This document shows, one piece after another, positions 17,935 to 26,562 of a stretch of DNA of 64,000 nt. This DNA comes from Sphingobium sp. D43FB (GTDB lineage: Bacteria > Pseudomonadota > Alphaproteobacteria > Sphingomonadales > Sphingomonadaceae). The notes under the pieces are model-generated. The model saw nothing but the letters and a program-made list of their open reading frames with translations. It did not search any database and was not told where the DNA came from. The stretch is from positions 1 through 64,000 of the forward strand of contig NZ_NMUA01000020.1 in NCBI RefSeq assembly GCF_002312805.1, written 5' to 3'. Every line of letters starts with the position of its first letter. Position 1 is the stretch's first letter. The translations under genes were made by a program, and so were the position numbers.

Positions 17935-18363
17935 TTGTTTCATTCCATCCTGCTACTGCTTGCCGCGCCCGGCGCGCAGCCCGTGCAATGGGCGCAATTG
18001 ACCATCGAGCGGCGCGTCATCATGCGCGTGCCCATGGTCCGCAAGGGCAAGGCGCCCGCGCGCATCACGCCCGATGCCGCCGATGACTGGGACGAGAAGA
18101 AGGGGCCGCGCTGCGTCGCGCTCCGCTCGATTCGCGCCGCCAGCATCATCGTGCGCAATGGCGTCGATCTCATCCTCGCCGATCAGCATCGCTACCGTGC
18201 GCGGCTAGAAAAGGGGTGCGATTCGGCGGGCTTCTATTCCGGCTTCTATGTCGAACCGGATGCGGACGGCTCGCTCTGTTCGGGACGCGACGAATTGCAG
18301 GCGCGCAGCGGCATGAGCTGTGCGATCGACAGTTTCCGCCGCCTCGTCGCCGCCGACGACTGA
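17935..18363 (+). CDS. Hypothetical protein with N-terminal hydrophobic segment
   Basis: A 142-residue protein I do not recognise. It begins with a short hydrophobic stretch (FHSILLLLAAPGAQP) that could be a signal peptide. The body is charged with four cysteines (near residues 75, 94, 114 and 127), which fits a secreted or periplasmic protein with disulphides. The start is TTG with AGGGG six bases upstream; no ATG gives the full frame. Codon use matches the neighbours. It is divergent from the flavoprotein gene and lies 126 bp before rhlE. No function is assigned. Confidence 0.65.
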   Translation: MFHSILLLLAAPGAQPVQWAQLTIERRVIMRVPMVRKGKAPARITPDAADDWDEKKGPRCVALRSIRAASIIVRNGVDLILADQHRYRARLEKGCDSAGFYSGFYVEPDADGSLCSGRDELQARSGMSCAIDSFRRLVAADD

Positions 18364-18398
18364 TTGCGATCCTCAAGGCCCCGAATTACGGGATTTTC

Positions 18399-18427
18399 TT
18401 GACAAGTGGCCGATATTTCCGCAATGC
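18399..18427 (+). promoter_or_regulatory. Possible promoter of rhlE
   Basis: A perfect -35 hexamer TTGACA (18399-18404) is followed after 17 bases by CAATGC, a poor -10. This is the best promoter-like site in the 126-bp gap before rhlE. Confidence 0.35.
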
Positions 18428-18489
18428 GCGGCCGATTTCCATCGTGCGGACTGGCAGGATGGGGCAACCTCCTGTTCCCGGACCATTGA

Positions 18490-19959
18490 ATGACTTTTGC
18501 CGATCTCGGCCTTTCCGACGAATTGCTCAGGGCCGTAACCGAATCCGGTTACGACACGCCCACCCCCATTCAGGCGCAGGCAATTCCTTCCGTCCTGATG
18601 ATGCGCGACATCATCGGCATTGCGCAGACGGGAACGGGCAAGACGGCCAGCTTCGTGCTGCCGATGATCGACATTCTCGCCCATGGCCGCAGCCGCGCTC
18701 GGATGCCGCGCTCGCTGATCCTGGAGCCGACCCGCGAACTCGCCGCTCAGGTGGCGGAAAATTTCGAGAAATACGGCAAATATCACAAGCTTTCGATGGC
18801 GCTGCTCATCGGTGGCGTGTCGATGGGCGACCAGTTGGCGGCGCTCGAAAAGGGCGTCGACGTGCTGATCGCAACGCCGGGTCGTCTGATGGACCTGTTC
18901 GGTCGTGGCAAGATCATGCTCAACGGCTGTTCGCTGCTGGTCATCGACGAAGCCGACCGGATGCTCGACATGGGCTTCATTCCCGATATCGAGGAAATCT
19001 GCACCAAGCTGCCCGCGCAGCGCCAGACCTTGCTCTTTTCCGCGACCATGCCGCCGGTCATCAAGAAACTGGCCGACAAATTCCTCTCCAACCCCAAGTC
19101 GATCGAAGTCGCGCGCCCCGCCAGCGCCTCGATCAACATCACCCAGCGGTTGGTGAAGGTCGATGCGCGCAAGAAGCGGACCGTCCTCGCCAAGATGCTG
19201 GCGGAGGCCGACGTGACCAGCGCGGTTATCTTCTGCAACCGCAAGACCACGGTGCGGGATCTGAACAAGAGCCTGCAACGCGACGGCTTCAAGTCGGGCG
19301 AAATCCATGGCGACATCGACCAGGGATCGCGTATCGCCGAACTGGAACGCTTCCGCGCCGGCACCGTCAATATCTTGGTCGCGTCGGACGTCGCGGCGCG
19401 CGGGCTGGACATCAAGGGCGTCAGCCATGTGTTCAACTATGACGCCCCCTGGCACCCGGACGATTATGTCCATCGCATTGGTCGCACCGGCCGCGCGGGT
19501 GCATCGGGCGTCGCCTACACCTTCGTCACTGAAGCGGATGCCGAAGCGATCGACAATATCCAGAAGCTGATCGGCACCAAGATCGAAGTCGTCGGCGCGG
19601 CCGAAGCGATTGCTGCGGCTGAACCGGCAAAAAGCGAAGCGACAGAAGAAGCCCCGCGCCGCGCCCCACGCGGCCGCAAGCCCGCCCGTGCCAAGGAACC
19701 GCAGGTCGAAGCGCCCAGCGAAGCCGCGCCGCCCCGCGAAGAACAGCCCGTCACGGCGGAGCCCGCCGCCGAACCGATCCGCGAAGCCCGCCCACCCCGC
19801 ACCGAACGCCCCCGCGAAGAACCAAGAGACCGCCCCGCCGCCGCCCCGCGCGCGCCGCAGCCAAATCGTGGCCGCCGCAACGAGATGGCCGATGACGGTC
19901 CCGATGATGGCTGGAACGGCCCGGTTCCCGAATTCCTGAACTTCGGCTTCGACGCCTGA
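18490..19959 (+). CDS. rhlE: DEAD-box ATP-dependent RNA helicase, RhlE type
   Basis: A 489-residue ATP-dependent RNA helicase for remodelling ribosomal or messenger RNA. Motifs appear in the right order: Q motif (YDTPTPIQAQAIP, 21-33), Walker A AQTGTGKT (45-52), PTRELAAQ (80-87), DEAD in VIDEADRMLD (153-156), SAT (184-186) and HRIGRTGR (328-335). All catalytic residues are present. From about residue 375 the protein ends in a low-complexity tail rich in Ala, Glu, Pro and Arg, of the kind RhlE proteins use to bind RNA or the degradosome. The ATG at 18490 places the Q motif at the usual distance. The gene is monocistronic. Confidence 0.92.
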   Translation: MTFADLGLSDELLRAVTESGYDTPTPIQAQAIPSVLMMRDIIGIAQTGTGKTASFVLPMIDILAHGRSRARMPRSLILEPTRELAAQVAENFEKYGKYHKLSMALLIGGVSMGDQLAALEKGVDVLIATPGRLMDLFGRGKIMLNGCSLLVIDEADRMLDMGFIPDIEEICTKLPAQRQTLLFSATMPPVIKKLADKFLSNPKSIEVARPASASINITQRLVKVDARKKRTVLAKMLAEADVTSAVIFCNRKTTVRDLNKSLQRDGFKSGEIHGDIDQGSRIAELERFRAGTVNILVASDVAARGLDIKGVSHVFNYDAPWHPDDYVHRIGRTGRAGASGVAYTFVTEADAEAIDNIQKLIGTKIEVVGAAEAIAAAEPAKSEATEEAPRRAPRGRKPARAKEPQVEAPSEAAPPREEQPVTAEPAAEPIREARPPRTERPREEPRDRPAAAPRAPQPNRGRRNEMADDGPDDGWNGPVPEFLNFGFDA

Positions 19960-20042
19960 ATTTGGGGAGCGACGGGCTTTGCGCCTGTCGGCCGACGCGC
20001 AAGCTCAGCGTGACACGGGCAAACCATAAACCAACCTTGTCC

Positions 20043-20064
20043 CCCCTCCCGCAAGCGGTAGGGG
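20043..20064. repeat. Short imperfect palindrome (CCCCTcCCGC type)
   Basis: The two arms (20043-20052 and 20055-20064) pair with a single mismatch around an AA loop. It lies 84 bp after rhlE. Its form is that of the small dispersed palindromic repeats found between genes in sphingomonads; only one copy of this type is seen in the window. Confidence 0.4.
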
Positions 20065-20122
20065 CAACTGATGCGGCCATAAGCAACCGACCAGTTGCAG
20101 GAGTTAGTTCATGCGGTCATAA
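20064..20122 (+). promoter_or_regulatory. Structured leader with mini-ORF upstream of the orphan membrane gene
   Basis: A 7-bp inverted repeat (GCAACTG at 20064-20070, CAGTTGC at 20092-20098) is followed directly by a good ribosome binding site (AGGAG, 20099-20103) that serves a three-codon frame ATG-CGG-TCA-TAA (20111-20122). The next gene starts four bases after that stop and has no binding site of its own, so it may depend on re-initiation. A near copy of the mini-frame, ATGCGGCCATAA, lies at 20071-20082 in the loop. Confidence 0.35.
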
Positions 20123-20126
20123 ATCC

Positions 20127-20462
20127 ATGATGCAGAAATATAGTCGTTACGTGATCTTAGCTTTGATCGCGCTGCTCATCGCGGCTGGATTGACAATTGC
20201 AAAGCTCTATCCACTGGCAAACTCTGTTGTTATCCAGCCGGGGGATGCATCCGTCGTGAGCAAAGCTATGAGCGATGCGCAAAAGCTATTCCGCACGGAA
20301 TCCATCAATAATGCGTCCAGATTGCCTTTGGTCATGCGAATGTCTGACCGAATATGCGTTGAGTTGCGTCCGTATTCCAATGACCCTGCTGGCACCTACT
20401 TGGCTTGTTACGATAATCGCAGCGGTCACTTGATCGAGGAACAGGCGATAGGCGGTTATTGA
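20127..20462 (+). CDS. Orphan membrane-anchored hypothetical protein
   Basis: A 111-residue protein with no recognised family. One hydrophobic segment near the N-terminus (YVILALIALLIAAGLTIAKL) would anchor it in the inner membrane, with a mostly polar C-terminal part outside containing two cysteines (SDRICVELR and TYLACYDN). ATG 20127 or ATG 20130 could be used. The base composition is visibly more AT-rich than in flanking genes, and codons such as TTG, TCT and AAT are commoner, which suggests recent acquisition. It lies between rhlE and radC with no obvious partner. It is a real gene on the evidence of frame, hydrophobicity and leader, but not certain. Confidence 0.55.
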   Translation: MMQKYSRYVILALIALLIAAGLTIAKLYPLANSVVIQPGDASVVSKAMSDAQKLFRTESINNASRLPLVMRMSDRICVELRPYSNDPAGTYLACYDNRSGHLIEEQAIGGY

Positions 20463-20532
20463 ACGGCCGAAAAACGATGAAAAATCGCCAAAACCGGACG
20501 ATCCACTCCCCACCCAAAACCGCCACATCCCC

Positions 20533-21252
20533 TCACAATAACCCCTTAGCCCGCATGCTCACATGCCCCTGTGCGCCGACGATGATATGGTCATGCACGG
20601 CGATATTCAGCCGCTTGCCCGCCTCGATGATCTGCCGCGTCACGTCTATATCCTGGCGGCTGGGTTCGGGCGAACCGCTGGGGTGGTTGTGGACCAGGAT
20701 CAGCGCCGCGGACCCCAGGTCGATGGCGCGTCGTATAACCTCGCGGACATAGATTGCCGCCTGATCGATTGAGCCATCGCCCATATTCTCGTCGCGGATC
20801 AGCATGTTGCGGGTGTTGAGATGTAGCACGCGTACGCGTTCCACCCCCAGATGCGCCATGTCGGCGCGCAGATAGTCGAGCAATGCCTGCCAACTCGCCA
20901 GCACCGGCCGCGCCGCGACCTCGTTGCGGAGCATCCGCAGCGCGCTCGCCTGCACGATCTTGATCGCGGCAACGCTGGTGTCGCCCATGCCCGGCACCCG
21001 CGCAATCGCATGCCAGTCCGCCGCCATCAGCCCGCCTATGCCGCCAAATTCGCGCAATAACGCCTTGGCCAGCGGCTTGGTGTCGCGCCGGGGGATCGCC
21101 AACGCCAGCAGATATTCGATCAGTTCATGATCGTGCAGCGCGTCGCCGCCCGTCTCCGCCAGCTTCTGGCGCAGCCTTGCCCGGTGGCCTGCGCCGTCAT
21201 GCGTGACTTTTGCGTCCTGCTCGGCCAAGTTCGCCCCCTTGCTACCGACCAT
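20533..21252 (-). CDS. radC: RadC family protein (JAB/MPN domain)
   Basis: A 239-residue protein with an N-terminal helix-hairpin-helix part (MRNE and VPGMGDTSVAAIKIVQ region) and a C-terminal JAB metalloprotease-like domain carrying HNHPSGSPEPSRQD, the conserved zinc-binding motif. The family was named for DNA repair, but that role is doubtful and the true function is unclear. ATG 21252 is chosen. A TTG ten codons upstream and another start a few codons inside, after a GGGGG run, are possible. It is convergent with the orphan membrane gene and divergent from ydbH. Confidence 0.88.
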   Translation of the reverse strand: MVGSKGANLAEQDAKVTHDGAGHRARLRQKLAETGGDALHDHELIEYLLALAIPRRDTKPLAKALLREFGGIGGLMAADWHAIARVPGMGDTSVAAIKIVQASALRMLRNEVAARPVLASWQALLDYLRADMAHLGVERVRVLHLNTRNMLIRDENMGDGSIDQAAIYVREVIRRAIDLGSAALILVHNHPSGSPEPSRQDIDVTRQIIEAGKRLNIAVHDHIIVGAQGHVSMRAKGLL

Positions 21253-21362
21253 GACGCTATGCGTTGCGGAATCGCGGGGCAAGGATATTTAGGACGGGTC
21301 GGACGTTCTGGTCCCGTCACGGACCATAGAGTGTCGCACGAAAGCCGGGGTTGGCCATAAGC

Positions 21363-24300
21363 ATGGAAGAACAGGACGGCGAAGAGGCGATTCGCCGGGG
21401 GTGGCTGCGCTGGCTGGGTGTCGGCACGGGTACGCTTGCGCTGGTGCTGGTCGGGTTGTGGACGCAGCGCGCACCGATCGCCGAAAATTTCGTCAGCCGC
21501 GAACTCAACCGGCGCGGCGTGCGGGCCAATTACGACCTGGCCGATGTCGGCCTGCGCACCCAGCGGATCGAGGCTATCGTCCTGGGCGACCCGGCCAAAC
21601 CCGATTTGACCGCCGACTGGGTGGAAGTCGATATCGCCTTTACCGGGGTGACGCCGGCCGTGGCCGCAGTGCGAGCAGGGGGCGTGCGCCTCCATGGCAG
21701 TTTCAGGGACGGTGTGCTGAACCTCGGCGAGTTGGACAAGTTCAGCGATCCCAATTCGACCGCGCCCTTCAGCCTGCCCGACATCCTCCTGTCGCTCACC
21801 GACGCCCGGCTGCGGCTGGATACCGACGCGGGCCAGGTGGGCCTGCGGATCGATGGCTCTGGCGGGTTGCAATCCGGTTTCGACGGGAAGGTCGCCGCCG
21901 TCATGCCGCGCGGGACCATGGCGGGTTGCGCGATGACCGATGGCAGCGCGCTGCTCGATATCGCCATGCGCCAAGGGCAGCCGCATCTGACCGGCCCCAT
22001 CCGCGCGGGGGCTTTCGCCTGTCGCGAGGCCGCCACCGCGATCGCGCAACCCGTCGCCGTCATCGACCTGACGCTGGGCAAGGCGTTCGAACGCTGGACC
22101 GGCCATGTCGACCTGTCGGGCGAAGCGCTCAAGTCCAACGGCCTGGTTCTCGCCAGTCCCGCAGGCCGCATCGATTTCGACGGCGGCAAGGCCGGATCGC
22201 AAGGCCGCGCCCGCATCAACGCGGCCACGCTGGCGGGTGGCGGTAGTTTGATCGAGCAGGCCGCGTTAAACGGTGCGTGGACGTTCAAGAGCGATGAAGC
22301 GACGATGCAGGGCGATTTGTCGGGCCGGAACATCCGCCTCGCGTCGCGCGAATCGCTCGCCGCTTTCCGCGAATCGACGGCGGGCACCCCCGTCGCCCCG
22401 CTGGCGGTGCGCTTTGCCGACGCCATGGCGCGGGCAGGGGACAATAACCAACTCCGCACGAATTTCGCGCTCGTGCAGCGCAGTGCCAAGGGTAGCCTCG
22501 TCCTCACCAACAGCCGCCTCGCCGCCCGCAGTGGCGCGCAGGCGGCGCTCTCGCCCGACGGTCGGGTGACGCTGGGCTGGCCGGGGCAGGGGCGGGCAGC
22601 ACTTGATTGGGCGCTTGACGGCGCGATCACGACGCGGGGCGGCGGCTTGCCCCAGGCCGCGCTGCGCCTGGTGCGCCGACCCGGCGGCGGCTTTGGCGGC
22701 GATCTGTTTGTTGATCCCTATGCGGCGGACAATGCGCGCCTGGCGCTCGATCGCGTCCGTTTCACCGCTGCGTCCGATGGCACGACTCGCTTCGCCACCT
22801 CGCTCCGGCTCGATGGTCCGCTGCCCGACGGCCATCTGCGCGGCCTGACGCTGCCGATCGAGGGACAACTCGCCGCCAATGGCGCGCTGCGCATCAATCC
22901 GCGCTGCGTTCCCTTCTCGGTCACCGAGGCCCGCTATGGCAGTTTCGCCGTCGGCCAGACCCGCCAGACGCTCTGCCCGCTCGACGGCGGCGCTTTATTC
23001 GCCATGGGAGCGGGCGGCATCAGCGGCGGTGCGGACATCCGCAAACTCGCCCTCTCCGGCACCAGCGGCGACAGCCCCATGCGGCTGACCGCCGACTATG
23101 CCCGTGTCGCGCTCGGTCAGACCGGCTTCACCCTGGCCAATGCTGACCTGTCGATCGGCCCGCAGGATGCCCCGGTCCATCTGACGGCCGCCAACCTGGA
23201 CGGCCGCATGACAGCCAAGGGCTTTGGCGGCAAGGCCAGCGGCGCAGGCGGCCGCATCGGCACCATCCCGTTGATCATTGAGCAGGGCAATGGCGACTGG
23301 CGCTTCACCAATGGCGCGCTCGCCTTCCGCGCGGCCATGACCGTGCGTGATTCGCAGGTGCCCGCCCGCTTCATCCCGCTAGCCGTGCCGGATTTCACGC
23401 TCACGATGCAGAACAACCGGATTACCGCCACCGGCACGCTCACCGCGACACGCAATGGCGCGACGGTCGCCCGCACCGATATCGTCCATAATCTGACCAC
23501 TGGCAAAGGCCATGCCGACCTGACCGTCCCCGACCTGGCTTTCGGTCCCGATCTTCAACCCGAAGACGTAACGCCGCTGGCGCTGGGCGTGGTCGCGAAT
23601 GTGAAGGCCAAGGTGAACGGGCAGGGCCGGATCGACTGGACCGGCGCCGATGTGACCTCCACCGGCACCTTCCGCACCGACAATGCCAGCCTCGCCGCTG
23701 CTTTCGGTCCGGTCGAGGGGTTGAGCGGCGAACTGCGCTTCACCGACCTCATCAATCTCGTCTCCGCACCCGGTCAGGAGGCGCGAATCCAGTCCGTCAA
23801 TCCGGGTATCGAAGCGCGCGACGGCATCGTCCGCTATCGGCTGGAAGCGGGGCAGAAGGTGCGGATCGAGGGCGGCGGTTGGCCCTTCTCCGGCGGCGAA
23901 CTGGTGCTGCTCCCCACCACCATGGATTTCAGTGCCGACGTCGATCGCTACATGACCTTCCGCGTCATCGGCCTCGACGCGGGCGCGTTCATCCAGGCGA
24001 TGGAACTGGACAATGTCTCCGCCACCGGCACGTTCGACGGCATCATGCCGCTGATCTTCAATGCCCAGGGCGGTCGTGTCGCGGGGGGCGTGCTGGTCGC
24101 GCGGCAGGAGGGGATGGCGCCGCTGCTCATGCCCGAAGGCGTGCTGCCCTCCATTCCCTGCGATCCCGCGCGACAGTCCGGCGTCCTCTCCTATGTCGGC
24201 CCGGTATCGAACGAGCAATTAGGCGTGATGGGCCGCATCGCCTTCGACGCGCTCAAGAATCTCCAATATAAATGTCTGACAATCCTGATGGATGGCGCGC

Positions 24301-24596
24301 TCGATGGAGAAATGGTCACGAATGTCGTGTTTAACGGCGTCAATCGCGGCCAACTCGGCGGCGCCCCCGCAGGCCTGGCGCGCAATTTCGTCGGCCTGCC
24401 TTTCCTCTTCAACGTCCGCATCTCCGCGCCATTCCGCGGGCTGATGAGTACGGCGCAGTCCGTCATCGACCCGACCCAGACGATCCGCGACGAGATCGGC
24501 AAGCAGGCTCAGGAAAAGATGCGGGCGTTGTCAGTGGAAGGGCTTGCGGTTCAGCCTGTGGACAGCGACAAGATGGCAAACGGGGAGCCGAAATGA
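21363..24596 (+). CDS. ydbH: YdbH-family (AsmA-like) intermembrane lipid transport protein
   Basis: A 1077-residue AsmA-like protein: a short cytoplasmic start, one membrane helix (LGVGTGTLALVLVGLW, about residues 19-36), then a very long beta-rich periplasmic part. It ends with the dicarboxylate/YdbH block that includes VATGTFDGIMPLIFNAQGGRVAGG. In E. coli, YdbH forms a periplasmic bridge with the lipoprotein YnbE to move phospholipids to the outer membrane. Here the next two genes are ynbE- and ydbL-like and overlap by ATGA, giving the same order as in E. coli. ATG 21363 is chosen over an upstream in-frame start at 21351. Confidence 0.85.
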   Translation: MEEQDGEEAIRRGWLRWLGVGTGTLALVLVGLWTQRAPIAENFVSRELNRRGVRANYDLADVGLRTQRIEAIVLGDPAKPDLTADWVEVDIAFTGVTPAVAAVRAGGVRLHGSFRDGVLNLGELDKFSDPNSTAPFSLPDILLSLTDARLRLDTDAGQVGLRIDGSGGLQSGFDGKVAAVMPRGTMAGCAMTDGSALLDIAMRQGQPHLTGPIRAGAFACREAATAIAQPVAVIDLTLGKAFERWTGHVDLSGEALKSNGLVLASPAGRIDFDGGKAGSQGRARINAATLAGGGSLIEQAALNGAWTFKSDEATMQGDLSGRNIRLASRESLAAFRESTAGTPVAPLAVRFADAMARAGDNNQLRTNFALVQRSAKGSLVLTNSRLAARSGAQAALSPDGRVTLGWPGQGRAALDWALDGAITTRGGGLPQAALRLVRRPGGGFGGDLFVDPYAADNARLALDRVRFTAASDGTTRFATSLRLDGPLPDGHLRGLTLPIEGQLAANGALRINPRCVPFSVTEARYGSFAVGQTRQTLCPLDGGALFAMGAGGISGGADIRKLALSGTSGDSPMRLTADYARVALGQTGFTLANADLSIGPQDAPVHLTAANLDGRMTAKGFGGKASGAGGRIGTIPLIIEQGNGDWRFTNGALAFRAAMTVRDSQVPARFIPLAVPDFTLTMQNNRITATGTLTATRNGATVARTDIVHNLTTGKGHADLTVPDLAFGPDLQPEDVTPLALGVVANVKAKVNGQGRIDWTGADVTSTGTFRTDNASLAAAFGPVEGLSGELRFTDLINLVSAPGQEARIQSVNPGIEARDGIVRYRLEAGQKVRIEGGGWPFSGGELVLLPTTMDFSADVDRYMTFRVIGLDAGAFIQAMELDNVSATGTFDGIMPLIFNAQGGRVAGGVLVARQEGMAPLLMPEGVLPSIPCDPARQSGVLSYVGPVSNEQLGVMGRIAFDALKNLQYKCLTILMDGALDGEMVTNVVFNGVNRGQLGGAPAGLARNFVGLPFLFNVRISAPFRGLMSTAQSVIDPTQTIRDEIGKQAQEKMRALSVEGLAVQPVDSDKMANGEPK

Positions 24597-24781
24597 AGAA
24601 ACACGCAATCATCATGGCCGGATTGGCCGCATCGGCGCTGGGGGGCTGCATTCAGGTGAAGGCCCCCGACAAGCCGATCGAGATCAATCTGAACGTCAAG
24701 GTGCAGCAGGAAGTCGTGGTGCGCCTGCAACGCGATGCCCAGGATCTGATCCAGAATAACCCGGAGTTGTTCCCGCAATGA
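24593..24781 (+). CDS. ynbE: YnbE-like outer-membrane lipoprotein
   Basis: A 62-residue lipoprotein. The signal peptide ends in a lipobox (ALGGC, Cys21), followed by a short conserved part (IQVKAPDKPIEINLNVKVQQEVVV) that in YnbE adds beta strands to the end of the YdbH bridge at the outer membrane. The start overlaps the ydbH stop (ATGA), and its own stop overlaps the next start in the same way, so the three proteins are surely made together. Confidence 0.85.
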   Translation: MKKHAIIMAGLAASALGGCIQVKAPDKPIEINLNVKVQQEVVVRLQRDAQDLIQNNPELFPQ

Positions 24782-25179
24782 CACGCAAGATGCTCATAAT
24801 CGCCGCAGGCGCTGCCGTTGCGCTGGCCACGGGCTTCGCCATGACGGCGCCCGCCCGCGCGCAAACGGGTGCTGTCGCGTCGGCCATGGCGGCCGGAACC
24901 GTGGGCGAGCAGGCCGATGGCTATCTCGGCATTGCCGGGTCCGTCAGTGCTGATGTGCGCGCCGAAGTCGAATCGATCAACATCAAGCGCCGCGCCGCTT
25001 ACACCCAGTTGGCCAGCCAGCGCGGTGTCACGGTGCAGGATGTCGCCGCCGCCACGGGCTGCCAGACGCTCAGCAGCCGGGTCAAGACCGGCCAGGCCTA
25101 TCGCATCGGCGCGGGCGCATGGCAGACCAAGGGCGCAGGCGCGATCGCGCTGCCTTCCTATTGCGCGACGGCGGGCTGA
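24778..25179 (+). CDS. ydbL: YdbL-like periplasmic protein (DUF1318)
   Basis: A 133-residue exported protein: signal peptide to about residue 29 (ending ARAQ), then a DUF1318-type domain with the conserved pattern GYLGI and VESINIKRRAAYTQLA. The family partner YdbL in E. coli is thought to help YdbH and YnbE assemble. The start codon overlaps the ynbE stop. The order ydbH-ynbE-ydbL supports the call more than the short sequence itself. Confidence 0.82.
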   Translation: MTRKMLIIAAGAAVALATGFAMTAPARAQTGAVASAMAAGTVGEQADGYLGIAGSVSADVRAEVESINIKRRAAYTQLASQRGVTVQDVAAATGCQTLSSRVKTGQAYRIGAGAWQTKGAGAIALPSYCATAG

Positions 25180-25283
25180 AAATCCCGCTCTGGCGGACTT
25201 TTCTCCTTCCTTCGTCCAGGGCTTCATTCTCTGCCCGAACCATGGTTGACTATCCGCCATCCCCTTTCTAAACGGGCCGCGCC

Positions 25284-25350
25284 TTGACGGGTGCAGCCGC
25301 AAGCGCCATGCCGCCTGCCATAAGGGGTCAACCCCCGGTGGAGGACGAAC
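25284..25350 (+). promoter_or_regulatory. Leader of the F0 ATP synthase operon with motif CCATAAGGGG (copy 2)
   Basis: The 170-bp gap before atpI has a good -35-like TTGACG at 25284-25289 without a clear -10 at normal spacing, an exact CCATAAGGGG at 25318-25327, and a strong ribosome binding site (GGAGGA) about five bases before the ATG. CATAAG may be the -10 of the operon promoter. Confidence 0.4.
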
Positions 25351-25674
25351 ATGGTTGCGGAGACACCCGGACAGGACCCGGCAGGGGAAGACGCGCGGAT
25401 CGCTTCGTTGGAGGAGCGGATCGCACGGGCCGAATCTGTCGAAAAGGTCAGGCAGGGGGCTACTGAGCAAGCGGCGGACGATGGGTCTCGCCTCGGCAAC
25501 AGGGTTCTTGCGGAACTGATCGGCGGTCTTGTCGGCGGTGCGTTGATCGGCTGGGTCTTAGACCGGCTGTTCGGCACATCCCCATGGCTCCTGCTCGTCT
25601 TCCTCGGTCTTGGGATCGTGGCGGCGTTCAGGAACATCATCAGATTGACGACGATAAAGCGTCCCCCGCAATAA
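25351..25674 (+). CDS. atpI: F0F1 ATP synthase assembly protein I (AtpI/AtpZ family)
   Basis: A 107-residue membrane protein with a charged N-terminal helix (RIASLEERIARAESVEKV) and two membrane helices (ELIGGLVGGALIGWVLDRLF and PWLLLVFLGLGIVAAF). Members of this family help assemble the c-ring or supply Mg2+ at the start of F0 operons. It precedes atpB by 49 bp. Its stop codon sits inside the loop of a terminator-like hairpin. The ATG has GGAGGA just upstream. Confidence 0.85.
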   Translation: MVAETPGQDPAGEDARIASLEERIARAESVEKVRQGATEQAADDGSRLGNRVLAELIGGLVGGALIGWVLDRLFGTSPWLLLVFLGLGIVAAFRNIIRLTTIKRPPQ

Positions 25675-25690
25675 GGGACGCTTTCTTCTT
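25656..25690 (+). terminator. Terminator-like hairpin between atpI and atpB
   Basis: A perfect 10-bp inverted repeat (25656-25665 with 25675-25684) with a nine-base loop that contains the atpI stop codon, ending in TTTCTTCTT. It lies inside an operon, so it more likely attenuates or sets an RNA end between atpI and the rest of the F0 genes than stops transcription fully. Confidence 0.55.
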
Positions 25691-25723
25691 AGTCCGACGG
25701 TAAAGACGTTACAGGGGTCCAGC

Positions 25724-26509
25724 GTGGCAGAATCCGGCAAAATCGATCCGATGCACCAGTTTGCGATCGAACCCTTGTTCGGTACGGATCAGCTGTCGCT
25801 CGGCGGTTTCAACATCGCCTTCACCAACAGCGCGCTCTATATGGTGCTGGCCGCCATTGTGCTGTGGATCTTCGTGATCGGCGGCATGAAGCGCGAATTG
25901 GTGCCGGGTCGCTGGCAGATGGCGGTCGAATATATGACCGGCTTCATCAAGAATCTGCTGATCGCGAACGTGGGCGAGGGCGGCAAGAAGTATATCCCTT
26001 ACGTCTTCTCGCTGTTCATGTTCATCCTGCTGGCAAACCTTCTGGGTCTGTTGCCGCTGGGTCTGGTCGGGCTTCACCCCTTCACCTTCACCAGCCATTT
26101 CACCGCCACCGGCGTATTGGCGATCATGAGCTTCTCGATCGTCCTGATCGTCGGCTTCGCCAAGCACGGCTTCCACTTCTTCTCGCTCTTCATCCCGCAC
26201 GGCACGCCCGCGCTGATGGTGGCGCCACTCTTCCTTATCGAACTCGTCTCCTTCATGGTGCGTCCGTTCAGCCTGGGCCTGCGACTGTTCGTCGCGATGA
26301 CCGCTGGCCACGTCCTGTTGAAGGTGCTTGCCGGGTTCGTCATCAACAGCGCAAACGCATCGCCCGCTCTGGGCCTGACGGTCGGCACGGCCAGCTTCAT
26401 CCTGATGATCGGCATCAGCGCGCTGGAAATGCTGGTCGCGGTCATCCAGGCTTATGTGTTCGCGCTGCTGACCTCGGTCTATCTCAATGATGCCGAGAAC
26501 CTGCACTGA
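25724..26509 (+). CDS. atpB: F0F1 ATP synthase subunit a
   Basis: The 261-residue stator subunit that forms the proton half-channels against the c-ring in the inner membrane. Five to six membrane helices are seen. The essential arginine lies in RPFSLGLRLFVAM, and the last helices contain ALEMLVAVIQAYVFALL. The start is GTG at 25724; an ATG ten codons later (MHQFAIEPLFG) could also serve. The downstream gene is atpE. Confidence 0.95.
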   Translation: MAESGKIDPMHQFAIEPLFGTDQLSLGGFNIAFTNSALYMVLAAIVLWIFVIGGMKRELVPGRWQMAVEYMTGFIKNLLIANVGEGGKKYIPYVFSLFMFILLANLLGLLPLGLVGLHPFTFTSHFTATGVLAIMSFSIVLIVGFAKHGFHFFSLFIPHGTPALMVAPLFLIELVSFMVRPFSLGLRLFVAMTAGHVLLKVLAGFVINSANASPALGLTVGTASFILMIGISALEMLVAVIQAYVFALLTSVYLNDAENLH

Positions 26510-26562
26510 GTTTCATCTAGTTTCGTCAACAATCACTATATTCTAACGAAGGAGTTTACGAC

